Of a DNA stretch of 64,000 bases, positions 1-32,867 are shown piece by piece. The position numbers and the translations under genes were made by a program. The stretch's first letter is position 1. Every line of letters starts with the position of its first letter. Under the pieces are notes generated by a model. That model was not told the DNA's origin, made no database searches, and saw nothing but the letters and a program-made list of their open reading frames with translations. This DNA is from Nymphaea colorata (Eukaryota > Streptophyta > Magnoliopsida > Nymphaeales > Nymphaeaceae), in NCBI RefSeq assembly GCF_008831285.2, contig NC_045148.1, positions 19,957,002-20,021,001 on the forward strand, written 5' to 3'.

Positions 1-613
1 CTGCTCACCGTCCCATGTATCTGAGTCTCGGTCTGGGTGTGGACCTGAGTTTGTTTATCTTTCTCCTTCCTCTTCTTCGGTTTCTTCTTTTGGTGTCGTG
101 ATCGTGAGAGACAGAAAGAGGGCCTCGTTCCTTGCACCGAGCAAGTAATCCAGAGGGAGAAAATTAAAAAAAAAAAAAAATTATTGTGCCACAAAGAAAA
201 GCAAAAACGCGGTTGGATTTGGACCCGTCGTGTTGTTAATAGAGCTTTGACAGAGAAACGACGAGGCTGGTAAAGCGTTTCTAGACCCACACGCAAGATC
301 TTAGGAGAAACTGAAGCCGGTTCATGTTTCTCTCACACATTCCCGTCGGAAAAAATTAAGCAAAAGAATTCAAATATGCCGCGACATTGCTTCATATGGC
401 AAGTATTTCAAAAATTAAATAAATGTTGTACGTTTCATGTTATGCTTCGAGAAGAGCCTGCTCGACGTCCATCCCTTGTTACTGTGTCTGCCACATTCTT
501 TTTTTTTTTTTTCCGAAGAAGTGAACAATTTGTCGCACTTGGATAACTTACTGACAAGAATAAAGCCTCAACTATGATATTATATATTGGCTCACTTTCT
601 GCAATTCATGCAG
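1..613. other. Gene-free stretch upstream of the first CRK kinase
   Basis: No coding region is recognisable. The DUF26 ectodomain exon that should precede the transmembrane exon at 614 is not here: I see no C-X8-C-X2-C motif in any frame. The stretch has A-rich and T-rich runs (about 165-181 and 499-513). It may be part of a long first intron whose exon lies beyond the window edge, or the promoter of a shortened gene. Confidence 0.5.
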
Positions 614-1436
614 GTTCAAGCAGTAGCAGTTTAAGAAGAAGCATTATCATCACTCTCTCCATTTTGGTCCCTTCAGCATTTTTGCTTGTTGGAGCTGCGT
701 ATCTACTGCTATGGAAGAGAAAAGCGGGATCTCACAACGAAACGAAAGGTAGGCTATGGTGTAGGAGCAAAATGCCAAGGAACAACATGATATTCAAAAT
801 GTGGTTAGTGATGAAACTCTGTATGCAGGAGATGGGGAAATAGAAGACATAGAATCATTGATTTTCAGCTTGGGGAGCATAAAATCTGCTACCAACAACT
901 TCTCCGAGGCAAATAAGCTTGGGGAGGGCGGATTCGGTCCCGTCTACAAGGTACCTTTATTAGCCAGCGAGGTGCTGTAGTCATGATAGATATGGTCATC
1001 CCCAAAGTGCTACCAAACTTGTACATGTTTGGAATGAGGCAAACAGGGAATAGTTCTGAATTTCTGCTTTTCTGAGGGAAGCTGTTGTCTTCAAAACTCA
1101 AATGTGTGATCTCTTACTTGGCAGCCTGAACATGTTACCGTCAGAAGCAAGCAATGAGCTTGTTGGATATATGATTGGCTTGGTGAAAATACACCCTCAC
1201 ATTAAGAAATGTTTGATAATTTGCAGGGGATACTGCCAGGAGGAAAAGAGGTAGCAGTGAAAAGGCTTGCAAGAAGCTCAGGCCAAGGAATCACGGAGTC
1301 CAAGAATGAGGTCCATCTGGTAGCCAAGCTTCAGCACAGGAACCTTGTCAGGCTTCTCGGTTGCTGCTTGGAAGGATCAGAACAGTTGCTTGTTTATGAG
1401 TTTGTGCAGAACCAAAGCCTCGACAAGATTTTATTT

Positions 1437-1479
<43 letters not shown>

Positions 1480-3009
1480 CCACCTCTCTTGAGATACTTT
1501 TTTGCGAGCATAGAGCATAGTTACCGACACTATAAATTGGAGTCTTGAGTTGTACCAAATGCAGCTCATAGCATGAATATAAGTTTTCATGATCTGCACG
1601 ATTGCAGACGTATAGTATTTTTTCATGAGAATTTGCTAGTCATTAGAAAGTTAGAAACATAATACCTCGATAAGCTACTCTTTTGGTTTCAAAATTCTTC
1701 TGCAAACGAACAAATAATAAATTTTCTTTCCATTTTCTACTGCTATTATGTTAAACATGAAAAGAAAGTGGGAAAAAGAAAAAACTTCCAATGCCTTAGG
1801 ACAATCTGTGTTGGTAGTACCATCTATGACTACCTGTGACATCTCCACAGGTATTCTACAGCAAGACTGTCGATTACAAAGGCAAGCCAGGTTTGTTTTT
1901 GGCCAATCAATTGTTTTTCTTGGAAAGACATGTTAAGCAGAGACGCATAACTAGGGTAGAATCATGTTCCTGCCACATGGTATAAGTTGCTTCCGAAAAA
2001 ATCTGTTGGAAATTTATGCTGTGCAAGTGCTATCTGACCAGCTCTTTCTATTTGGATGTGACACATCTGCAACTGAGATTCGTTTTCTGCATTGCTCGAT
2101 ACAGGTTCTGCTGTGTTAATTCTCTCACTCACTTGCTCTCAGCTGCCTTCTCCAGTCACTGAGAAACTGAATTGTTGATATTGTACTTCATGTAGAATTT
2201 GAAATTTAAGTGGACAGATGCATGTCATGTATAAATATAACCTTTTATGAGCATGTTTACATAGATGTTGCGTTTTTCATGATTTGGAGAGTTACCTAGA
2301 GAAACTACCTTTTAGTTTTCAAACCTCTTGTGAAAAAAGTGTAAGTTTTCAATTCTTTTTCCTGACATGCAGCTGAAAATGAAAGAACATGAAAATTCCT
2401 TCTTTTTACGAGTATGTTGCTTCTGCTAGTCATCTGCTGTAAGCCTACCGCTTACAGGGATATGTATAGGTTTTTGGCTTCCTTATCATCCAAACTAAGA
2501 AAATATGTCAAAGATGGACATATAAGTAGCGTAGGCTCATGATTATGCTACCCGCTATATGTTGTTCTTAAAAGATTTGTTTTCTGGAATCTTATGCTGC
2601 GAGTATTACCTAGAAACACTTTCTATTAAGATGTTATATTTTGTACAACTGAATTTTGTTTTTCTGGTTTACTCAATACAGATCCACTTAAACGTGTGCA
2701 GCTTGATTGGACAACGAGAGTCAAAATCATCTACGGCATAGCAAGAGGACTCCTATATCTTCATGAAGATTCCCGTCTAAAGATAATTCATAGGGATCTG
2801 AAAGCCAGCAACGTCCTGTTAGATACCGAAATGAACCCTAAGATCTCAGACTTTGGAACAGCAAAGCTTGTCACCATAGATCAGACACATTGGGACACGA
2901 GCATGATTGCTGGCACTTAGTAAGTTTCCAACACGATGATGCATTTTTAGGAAAAGGATAAAGAACATCTTTTTTCTTGCATTTTTTACCCAATAAATCA
3001 TGAAAAGAA

Positions 3010-3069
<60 letters not shown>

Positions 3070-3799
3070 ATAATAATGTGGTGCAAGAAATGAAAGAAAA
3101 ATCAAGAACATCTGTTCCAAGTATAAAAATACAAATACGGATTTGTTATCCGTAAGGCCCTGGTTGACTGGTTCTAACATCTGTCATTTGGTTGAAAGTG
3201 GTTATATGGCACCTGAGTATGCAATGCGAGGTCAGTTCTCTGTCAAATCCGATGTTTTCAGCTTTGGGGTTTTATTGTTGGAGATACTTAGTGGTCAGAA
3301 GAATAATTTCTCACACGAATCATTGTTTTCCCAAGACCTTCTTTGCTATGTAAGTGGAGATTCTGCTGCCAATGTACTTGTAGTTTATTGGCTTTAGCAT
3401 CTAAACATTTTTATCGATTCTCTAAGCTTGTTTTTCTGTTAATAATTGGTACAGACCTGGAGGCTGTGGAGAGAGAGTAAAACAATAGAATTGATGGACC
3501 AAACACTCGGTGAGTCATATGAAGCCAATGAAGCATCAAGGTTCATTCAAATTGGGTTGCTCTGTGTTCAAGAAGATGCAGTTCACAGGCCAACTATGTC
3601 TTCTGTTGTTGTCATGCTTAGTAGCAGTTCCATGCCTCTTCCAACTCCTTTTCCTCCTGCACTTCTCATGGATAAGAGTACAAGTGAGACAGAAACAGTT
3701 ACAAGTGTGTCAGTTCCTGGTAAAGGTGAACCAAATGGATCACAGCCTTCATCCGCTGATGGCACAACGTGTTCAAGGTTAGATGCCCATAAAAGTTAA
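614..3799 (+). CDS. CRK-type receptor kinase, transmembrane plus kinase half; DUF26 ectodomain exon not in window
   Basis: Six exons: 614-748, 829-950, 1227-1437, 2682-2919, 3199-3349, 3455-3799. All phases agree and exon sizes match CRK-A/B. The first visible exon encodes a transmembrane helix ending in LLLWKRK. The kinase follows: glycine loop [11 protein letters not shown], lysine in [14 protein letters not shown] catalytic loop (an RD kinase), DFG as DFGTAK, YGYMAPEY activation-loop end, and a C-terminal lobe closed by a Ser/Thr-rich tail. Every catalytic residue I can check is present, so the kinase could be active. The signal peptide and both DUF26 repeats are missing. An ATG at 574 is in frame with the transmembrane exon if read straight through its acceptor, giving 413 codons with no ectodomain. 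Either exon 1 lies upstream of the window, or this is a receptor-less copy. The expected Ala before the last-exon Trp is Thr here (TWRLW). Confidence 0.8.
1438..1475. repeat. (TC)n microsatellite touching a 5' splice site
   Basis: The run starts directly at the donor GT of the intron after the kinase lysine exon, so the donor reads GTCTCT instead of a GTAAGT-like consensus. Confidence 0.9.
3012..3068. repeat. Compound (GT)n-(GA)n microsatellite in a kinase intron
   Basis: A GT/TG run interrupted once by TTTG passes directly into a GA run. It lies inside the intron between 2919 and 3199. Confidence 0.9.
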
Positions 3800-4843
3800 G
3801 GGCTTCGTGCCACATTTATTGTGGTGCAAAACGTTGCATCAGCAAAAATCAATGCAAAATTTATGGTTGAAGTGTTAGCGTGGCTATTTGCTGTTTATTT
3901 TTGTCTTCTACATCTTTAACGAGGATTAATGAGGATTGAAGGCAATCTCTTTCGAACACACATCTTTTTGTTCTCCTGCCTTGGAAACAGCAGGATTGCA
4001 ATTTACAAGTAGGTCAGTTACCTCAGATTGTTAAAAGGTTTCTTGAAAAACAGCACCATGCTGCATTGAATGCAACAGCATCAAACCGACTCCTGATTAG
4101 AAGATTTGAACAGCTTATTCAATTTAGGGCAATGCAGACTTGTCAGTGGATGGAAGTTGTGGCAGTGATGTTTCTTATGTAATCCACAGAAAGGTAACAT
4201 AAAGAGAAGCACATGCCAGAAATGAGAACAAGAGATCTGTTAAATAGTGTTTTAGAAGATCAGTGGTACTTTTGGTCTAAGAAACAAAATGAACATGTCC
4301 TAGTATGATATTCATGAGAGCTGCGCAAAATCTCAATTAGGCAAAGCATCAGCTCAAAGGTATAATGCAAGTTCTTTTTTCTCTTCTTTTTCCATTTTTT
4401 AAATTTTAAATTGAAGTCAAAAACCTCGTTCTTGTGACTCTAATACATTCCGCTATGTACTTAATCCATAATATAATGTTCAAGGCCTGAAACATCTTCC
4501 ACTTACCTGAGCCAAAAGTAATGCAGTTACGGTTGAGTTTACATATCCCCCAATATGACGAAGTCCTTTCTGAGTATTGTATATGGACATGTTTGGCAAC
4601 AAATTCATGAAGTTGAGTGCACAAAGGGGGGAGCACATATCTTTTCGGAAGAAATTGAGTGCAATGCTGGACGTTACTCTTAAATTCTTGAAAAAGAAAA
4701 TGGTTGTAACGCTTACATACTCCAATTAATAATTCTGAACATCCCAGAACATGGAGGAACCAAAGATTTACATCAAAAATTTATATGTGAATTTGCTGTA
4801 ACATAAATTTTGCTAGAAGCAATTCGGGCAGATGGGTATGAGC
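3800..4843. other. 3' flank of the first CRK; no gene seen
   Basis: AT-rich sequence without a supportable gene. Short minus-strand ORFs near 4406-4725 show no family signature. Confidence 0.5.
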
Positions 4844-6135
4844 TTATTCAGATACAAGTAAAGATGTCAGTGCACTTTCATTTTTCAAATCTCCCCTCGA
4901 TCTGGACTTTGGTGTAAGTCCAACTTTGTTTTTAAGATAAATGAACCGTGCTTTCCACAATGGTTTAGTAAAAATATCAGCAAACTGTTCGGCAGGTGAT
5001 GTATGTCTAGTCTCTAAAAGTTTGGATTTTTGACACATTCACACACCTAATGTTAGTCCAGCTTTATATGTTTATAGCGACTATGGCGTAATGGGTTTGT
5101 AGCCATGTGTAAAGCTCATAGTTTATCACAATATAAAACCGATACTTTAAAGAGACTGAATGCCAAGCCTCTCAAAATGTAGGAGATACAAGATAATTCA
5201 GCAGTGGCCAAGGCTCGTGCATGATACTCAGCTTCGGAGCTTGAACCTGCCACGGTTGGTTGCTTCTTTGCTGACCATAATATATAATTAGGCCCAAGAT
5301 AAATGCAATATCCATTGGCGGGCAGGCCTGTAACTGGACAACCTGCTCAGTCTGCGTCTCCAAAGCCCTGGAGGTCAATGAACTTGTTACCTACGACTGA
5401 ATGTCATGATGCAAGGTGACTTTCACATTAACGTAAAATTCTCTTCACCAATTGAAAATGGAACACTGTTGAAGGCTGCACATATTGTGAAACAAAATTG
5501 ACACTATGTACTACGTCGGGCCTAGTAAGGGTTAAATATTGCAGGCTCTCAATAAGGCTGTGATAAAATGAAGGATCCAAAAATAAGGTATCATCTTGAG
5601 ATGGATGAGGCAATTCAACCATGGGTGTATTTGCTAGTTTGCGTCTTCTAATTCGGCTTCCTTAAGAACATTTGATGCATACCATGCTTGATTAAGAAAT
5701 ATGCTTGAATAATTTTTTGTAACCTCGACTCCAAGGAAATAACGAACATATACAAGGTCTTTCATAACAAAACTACGGCTGATGGAAGATATGATGAATG
5801 CCGTCAAAGACAATGGTTTATCACATGTTGGAAGGATGTCGTCAACATATAACAATAGAATAATGAAGCCTTGGGACACTTTATATACAAATAAAGTAGA
5901 GTCGGTGGTGCAGGAATAAAATCCATATTCCATTATCAACTCACTAAATTTATTGAACCACGTATGATATGATTGTCATCGACCATAAAGCGCCTTCTTC
6001 AATCGACATACATGGTGCGGTGTAGATGAATATGAAGCTGGTGGTTGTTGCTGTATACGGGCTCATCCAACGTTCGATGAAGGAACCCATTTTAGATATT
6101 GATTTGATGTATAGACCAGCCATGACACTGGGCAA
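4844..6135 (-). mobile_element. Decayed Ty1/copia pol fragment (RT to RNase H)
   Basis: Read on the minus strand, broken frames give copia landmarks in the right order: HRTLDEPV and HHVCRLKKALYG-like reverse transcriptase (RT) sequence near 6060-5960, LLLYVDDI at the RT active site near 5850, FLGVEV, QYLTLTRPDVVHSVNFVSQY near 5500, an RNase H segment with SSSEAEYHA near 5230, and EQFADIFTKPL near 4970. Stops and frameshifts are frequent, so it is dead. No LTRs, gag or integrase are visible nearby. The left edge of the large tandem duplication (about 5842) cuts through this fragment. Confidence 0.85.
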
Positions 6136-6203
6136 TAGTAAAAACGACGCTTATAGTTGTCGGTTGAGAGCAACATCTGGTTTACTTCTTTTCTCCGGCC
6201 AGT

Positions 6204-6764
6204 AGGGGAATGCGGGGTGCGGGTGCCGGTGCGGCACATATCAGAAAAATTAGGTGTGGCGGTGCGGTGAAGATATTTTATTAATATTAATATTAATAAT
6301 ATTATTATTATTATTAATTTTTCGTAGAAATTAAATAACACAATTAAAATTATACATTTTATGATAGTGGAAAAAAATCAAAAAAGAAATGTTTGAAAAA
6401 AAAGGCAAACAGATCGTTTTATGAAAGCCACCATTCTTTAGTCCGTTTTTTTTTTAAAGAGAAAAGAGAACATATAATATATCTATAGATGTATTAAATT
6501 AGATGCAACGGCCGATGGGTGAGAATGGTGGATTTGATTTTGTGGATTTTGAATCAGATCCAGATCCAAACCATACACGCAGATGAACTTGGTTTGGATT
6601 TTGTTTCGACTCGGAACTAAATCCAACCCCCTGGGCGCGGTTTGGATGCGAGCTCATCATCGGGTGCTGATTGAGTGCGCACCTGGAGCGCACCCGAACC
6701 TGCACCCGCAACGCGTTGGTGCGGGTGCGAGCTCAAAGGAAGCGTACCCAGGTGACATTGGAGA
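6204..6764. mobile_element. Insertion private to unit A, GC-rich ends (unclassified)
   Basis: Unit B reads straight across this point (about 18473), whereas unit A has ~560 extra bases. The inserted DNA begins with short GGTGCGG-type repeats, has an AT-rich centre (ATT/TAA runs near 6280-6320) and ends with GCACCCG-type sequence, including inverted 9-base arms GCACCCGCA/TGCGGGTGC near 6703-6731. No transposase or RT coding is seen, so it looks like a non-autonomous element. Clear terminal inverted repeats or target duplications are not evident. Confidence 0.55.
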
Positions 6765-7306
6765 CGACTGTCTATAATGGGATGCCAACAATTTGTATTG
6801 TCTCTCGCAAGACCCATAAGGATGTTTGTCATGCAATCTCTATTTATTTGGAACCAATGTGAAATTTTCTACCTTTAATTAAGCAGTCATTGCATTTGCG
6901 TTAATGTTCACAATCCCAGTCATTGACTTGTTCCTATATCTTCAAAACAAACAATAGTGCCCAAGTATTCCGCGCTAGATGAAGCAAGCAAGAAGCATTC
7001 ACAGCTGCTGGCCGCACAAGCGTGTCATCCTCAAAAAATATTCTGCAACAACTTTCTATTTGCCACTGGTATATTTTTGTTTCGAGAAGATGCAAAAACA
7101 AACTCATGATCCTCAGTACCTGTAATTGCTTGCTTTATGTGGCTGATCATGATGTCTACACGGGCCGTAAAGTTATCAGTTGCTACCTGCTCATTACTTG
7201 AAGAACGGGAAGTTCACTATCCTCAATCAATTGATTGTTCTATGTGGCTAACCGTAACATGTTCATGGTTTCATAATATTAGCAGTTGCCACTTACTCTT
7301 TACTCG

Positions 7307-7337
<31 letters not shown>

Positions 7338-7813
7338 CTTTTCTCAAGTAAACGGCATGTCTTAAACCAATAAATTGCGTCACCACGGTAAGATAAAGTC
7401 ATTGCACTGCATGAAATAGGGTGTGCATTTTGTCAGCAAGACATCAAGAATCTGGAAACAATGCAATTGCATTTTTTACAAAAAATCAATCAAAAATTTA
7501 TTTCCCTTTCACCTAAACCTCAAAACCCTGACAAATCTGTCCCTAGAACAGGTGAGAATAGCAGATCATACAATTCTTAACATCATTTCATTTGGTCTTT
7601 CCATGCACACCAGTAGAAGTGGGAGACATCCAGAACCAAGCAGAGTAAGAGGGAGTCGAAAGTCAGGGCTTTCGGCTTGATCTACACATCGTGAAGCAAA
7701 TTTGTTGTAAACAAACTAGAGAATTCCTTCCATTTTTTTATTGAGCCTAATTTAAACTACCATACTCGCCATATTTTATTTCTTGCTGGTGTAGGACTTG
7801 GGAGGGGACAACT
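6765..7813. other. Downstream flank of CRK-A; (TA)n run, no gene
   Basis: AT-rich DNA matched almost throughout by 18485-19488 of unit B. A (TA)n microsatellite at about 7311-7336 is much shorter in unit B. Small ORFs here are conserved only because the whole block is duplicated. Confidence 0.6.
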
Positions 7814-7843
7814 CTACCGAGCATATAATTCAGTAATAGTTAT

Positions 7844-16069
<8,226 letters not shown>

Positions 16070-16114
16070 CTCACACAGCGTCCAGGTGTAGGGAGTGAGA
16101 GGAGATAAAATGGG

Positions 16115-16286
16115 AATATATAATAAAATTTGGACACAAGAGGTCTCTTAGGTATATCCTCAAAAAATAAATCACAAAAACAGAATCAAGAAGAAATAGG
16201 AATATATAACAAAATTTAAGAACAAGAGGTCTCTTAGGTATATCCACAAAAAATAAATCACAAAAACAAAATCAGGAAGAAAAAAT
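16115..16286. repeat. 86-bp tandem repeat, two copies, upstream of CRK-A
   Basis: Copies 16115-16200 and 16201-16286 share AAGAGGTCTCTTAGGTATAT and AAATAAATCACAAAAACA blocks. They begin about 45 bases upstream of the CRK-A start codon and have no counterpart upstream of CRK-B. Confidence 0.8.
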
Positions 16287-16319
16287 ATACAATACAATGC
16301 ACAGAAAAATAAGAGAGAG

Positions 16320-16510
16320 AAGAAATGCAGCGCGGACAGTCACCCAGTCGCAGACGGACAATGGTGTTTCAACCGAATGGCAAACTGGACATCCCCTTGC
16401 ACAAGACGAGCCACAGAATCTGACGAAAAGAAGATATTCCTGAAGACTCTGTTGTTGCGTTCCTCCCAAATGCTCCACCAAGCTGAAATTAGTCATGGCC
16501 TCTAGACATG
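16320..16510 (-). mobile_element. LINE 3' tail remnant (zf-RVT-type end of ORF2)
   Basis: One minus-strand frame reads AWWSIWEERNNRVF followed by a short tail and a stop. That resembles the typical WW-x-W-x-ERN-x-R-x-F end of plant L1-type ORF2 or related retro-genes. It is short and has no upstream RT here, so it is a fragment. It lies in DNA private to the CRK-A upstream region. Confidence 0.5.
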
Positions 16511-16741
16511 ACCTCAGGAAGCAGTCAGGTAGGGGGAATGACAAAAGAGAAAAAAAAAGACGAATGAAATGCGGATTTGGAAGACTACCAACAAGAAAAG
16601 GCCAGACATAAGCAATGACACCAGACAAAAAAGGGCAAAAAGTAAAAAGGTGGACCCGAGACTCAATCGCGACAAGACAAATGAAATGAGAGGATGACTG
16701 GCTTGGAGTTGGAGAGCGTTATGGAAATTCTTGTGGCAAAC

Positions 16742-16909
16742 CAAGTGAGTTGCGGGCACAAAAAAGTTTGGGAAATCACTAGAGCTGTCTTTTTCATTGG
16801 GGAAATTTTTTGACACAATAAGGACCAAGTGAGTTGCGGGCACAAAAAGGTTTGGGAAATCACTAGAGCTGTCTTTTTCATTGGGGAAATTTTTTGACAC
16901 AATAAGGAC
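16742..16909. repeat. 84-bp tandem repeat, two near-identical copies
   Basis: Copies 16742-16825 and 16826-16909 begin CAAGTGAGTTGCGGGCAC and end GACACAATAAGGAC; the end motif recurs once more at 16921-16936. Only a few bases differ, so the duplication is recent. Unit B has only remnants of the flanks (32911-32945 and 33275-33283). Confidence 0.9.
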
Positions 16910-16939
16910 CTCTCAATAGCGACACAATAAGGACCTCAA

Positions 16940-18116
16940 ATCGATGTTTTTACACGAAAGCAAAATCCACTCTTGTTTAAACTAGTTACCACGCAAGATG
17001 GATTTAATGTCAGTGTCTGTCAATCTCTAAGGCCGATCCGATGTGATATGTATATGAAGTTCGTGTGGATTTGAAAATCATGCATTTGAAATCTACTGTT
17101 TGATTGTTTGTTTAAATAATAGATCTATCTCTATACGTATCACGAATCAGCTAGCGCTGTAATTATATAGTTCATGCCTCTTCCATTTATATTGTCAACA
17201 TGTACAACTATTCAATAGCTAATAATAATCCAAAGTAAAGAGCCAAAAGTTCTAAAAGATAACCATATCTAGAGTCAAGCATAATCGGCTTTAACTTTTC
17301 ATTTCAATTTGCAAATGCAATTTAATAAGTGAACAATTTGTAAATCTTTATATTTCAATATATTGGAAGATGTAGATGAAATTGTAAGTAATTAAATAGT
17401 CAGTAACCAATCGCCTCAGTGATTGCAAAATATAAAATCTATCTTTAAATTGCAGCTAATCAAAGGAATTTTGACCAAGCTGAATTTCAAGCATACACGA
17501 ATCTCTTGGTACACGAATCTCTCTACTTGGCTGACCCAGTAGGGGGCTGAGTTGAGCCGAGTCAAATGACAACGAATTGACTCAAAACACAAGATTCAGT
17601 ATACCTACAAATACAGAAAATAAAAACAGCACATGGCCCTTTCTATGTCTATAATTTTAAAAAATTCCATTGGGTAGCCTATACAAGTGTACGACATGAC
17701 TTTTTTCATTGTTTTTAAATATTTTCAAAGGTTTCACTGTTTTCAATTATTTTGTGCATATTTTTTCATGTGTCATTTTAATAAATAAGAAAATATTTTT
17801 TTGCCAATTCACAACTTATTCCTGAATTTGCTGATTCATACCCTAGCCAAATCAATTCAATCAAATAACTTTTCAAAACCAGGTATTAGGGGTGAATCAT
17901 TTTACTACAAGATGTCATAGAAAAATCGACCGGAGGTCCAACGTTCACTTATATGCCCAGCGAAAACGTCACCGAAAGCTCCGCCGTTACGAGCGAGAAG
18001 CAGCCGAGCAACATGCAATTAATGTCTTGACAATCTAACTTTACTGACGCGTTTCCATCGGAGAGTTGAGCCTTATTTTCACCCGCTCTTGGTTCCACTC
18101 AACCTAAGAAAATCAA
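16940..18116. other. Far-upstream flank of CRK-A, end of unit A
   Basis: AT-rich DNA with no gene, colinear with about 33283-34450 of unit B. It ends at the unit A/unit B junction. Confidence 0.6.
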
Positions 18117-18120
18117 GCAT

Positions 18121-18600
18121 ATAATAATAGAATAATGAAACCTTCCGTTCCTTTATATACAAATAAAGTAGAATTGGTGGTGCAGGATTAAAATCCATAT
18201 TCCATTATCAACTCACTAAATTTATTGAACCATGCATGATATGACTGTCATCGACCATAAAGCGCCTTCTTCAATCGACATACATGGTGCGGTCTAGATG
18301 AATCTATGAAGCCTTGTGGTTGTTGCATGTATACGGGTTCATCCACCGTTCGATGAAGGAAACCCATTGTAAATATTAATTTGATGTATATAGACCAGCC
18401 ATGACACTGAGCAATAGTAAAAACGACTCTTTTGAGAGCAACAACTGGTTTACATCTTTTCCCCGGCCAATATGAGAGAAAACTGTCTATAATGTATGCC
18501 AACAATTTGTATTGTCCCTCATAAGACCCATATGGATGTTTGCTATGAAATCTCTCTCTATTCATTTGGAACCAATGTGAAATTTTCTACCTTTAATTAA
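18121..18600 (-). mobile_element. Decayed copia RT fragment, duplicated copy
   Basis: A minus-strand frame reads GFLHRTVDEPVYMQQPQGF and HHVCRLKKALYGR, the copia RT region before the active site. It is the unit B copy of the remnant at 5842-6203, but with fewer frame breaks. The later RT and RNase H part stayed outside the duplication. Confidence 0.85.
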
Positions 18601-19488
18601 GCACCCATTACATTTGGGTTAATGTTCACAATCCCAGTCATTGACTTGTTTCTATTTCTTCAAAACAAACAATAGTGCCCAAGTATACGCGCTAGATAAC
18701 ATAAGAGGCAATGAAACAAGCAAGAAGTATTGACAGCTGCTGGCCGCACAAGCGTGTCATCATCAAAAAATATTCTGCAACAACTCTCTATTTGCGACTG
18801 GTATTTTTTGTTTCGAGAAGATGCAAAAACAAGCTCATTATTCTCACTCAGTACCTGTAATTGCTTGTTTTATGTGGCTGATCATGATGTCTACATGGGC
18901 CACAAAGTTATCAGTTGCTACTTGCTCCTTACTTGAAGAACAGGAAGTTCACTATCCTCAATACCGATAATTGATTGTTCTATGTGGTTAAGCGTAACAC
19001 GTTCATGGTTTCATAATATTAGCAGTTGCCACTTACTCTTTACTCGAATATATATAAACGGCAGGTCTTAAACCAATAAATTGCATCACCACGGTAAGAT
19101 AAAGTCATTGCACTGCATGAAATAGAGTGTGCATTTTGTCAGCAAGACATCAAGCATCTGGAAACAATACAGTTGCATTTTTTACAAAATATCAATCAAA
19201 AAATTTTTTCCCTTTCACCTAATCCTCAAAACCCTGATAAACATGTCCCAAGAAAAGGTGAGAATAGCAGATCATACAATTCTTAACATCATCATTTCAT
19301 TTGGTTTTTCCATGCACACCAGCAGAAGTGGGACACATCCAGAACCAAGCAGAGTAAGGAGTCGAAAGAAGCAAATTTGTCGTAAACAAACTAGAGAATT
19401 CGTTTCATTTTTTTATTGAGCCTAATTTAACCTACCATACTGGCCATATTTTATTTCTTGCTGGTGTAGGACTTGGGAGGAGACAACT

Positions 19489-32867
<13,379 letters not shown>

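Noticed and set aside
16663-16902. Minus-strand ORF with an internal protein repeat
   Set aside because: Created by the 84-base tandem duplication, whose length is a multiple of three; no homologous protein was recognised.
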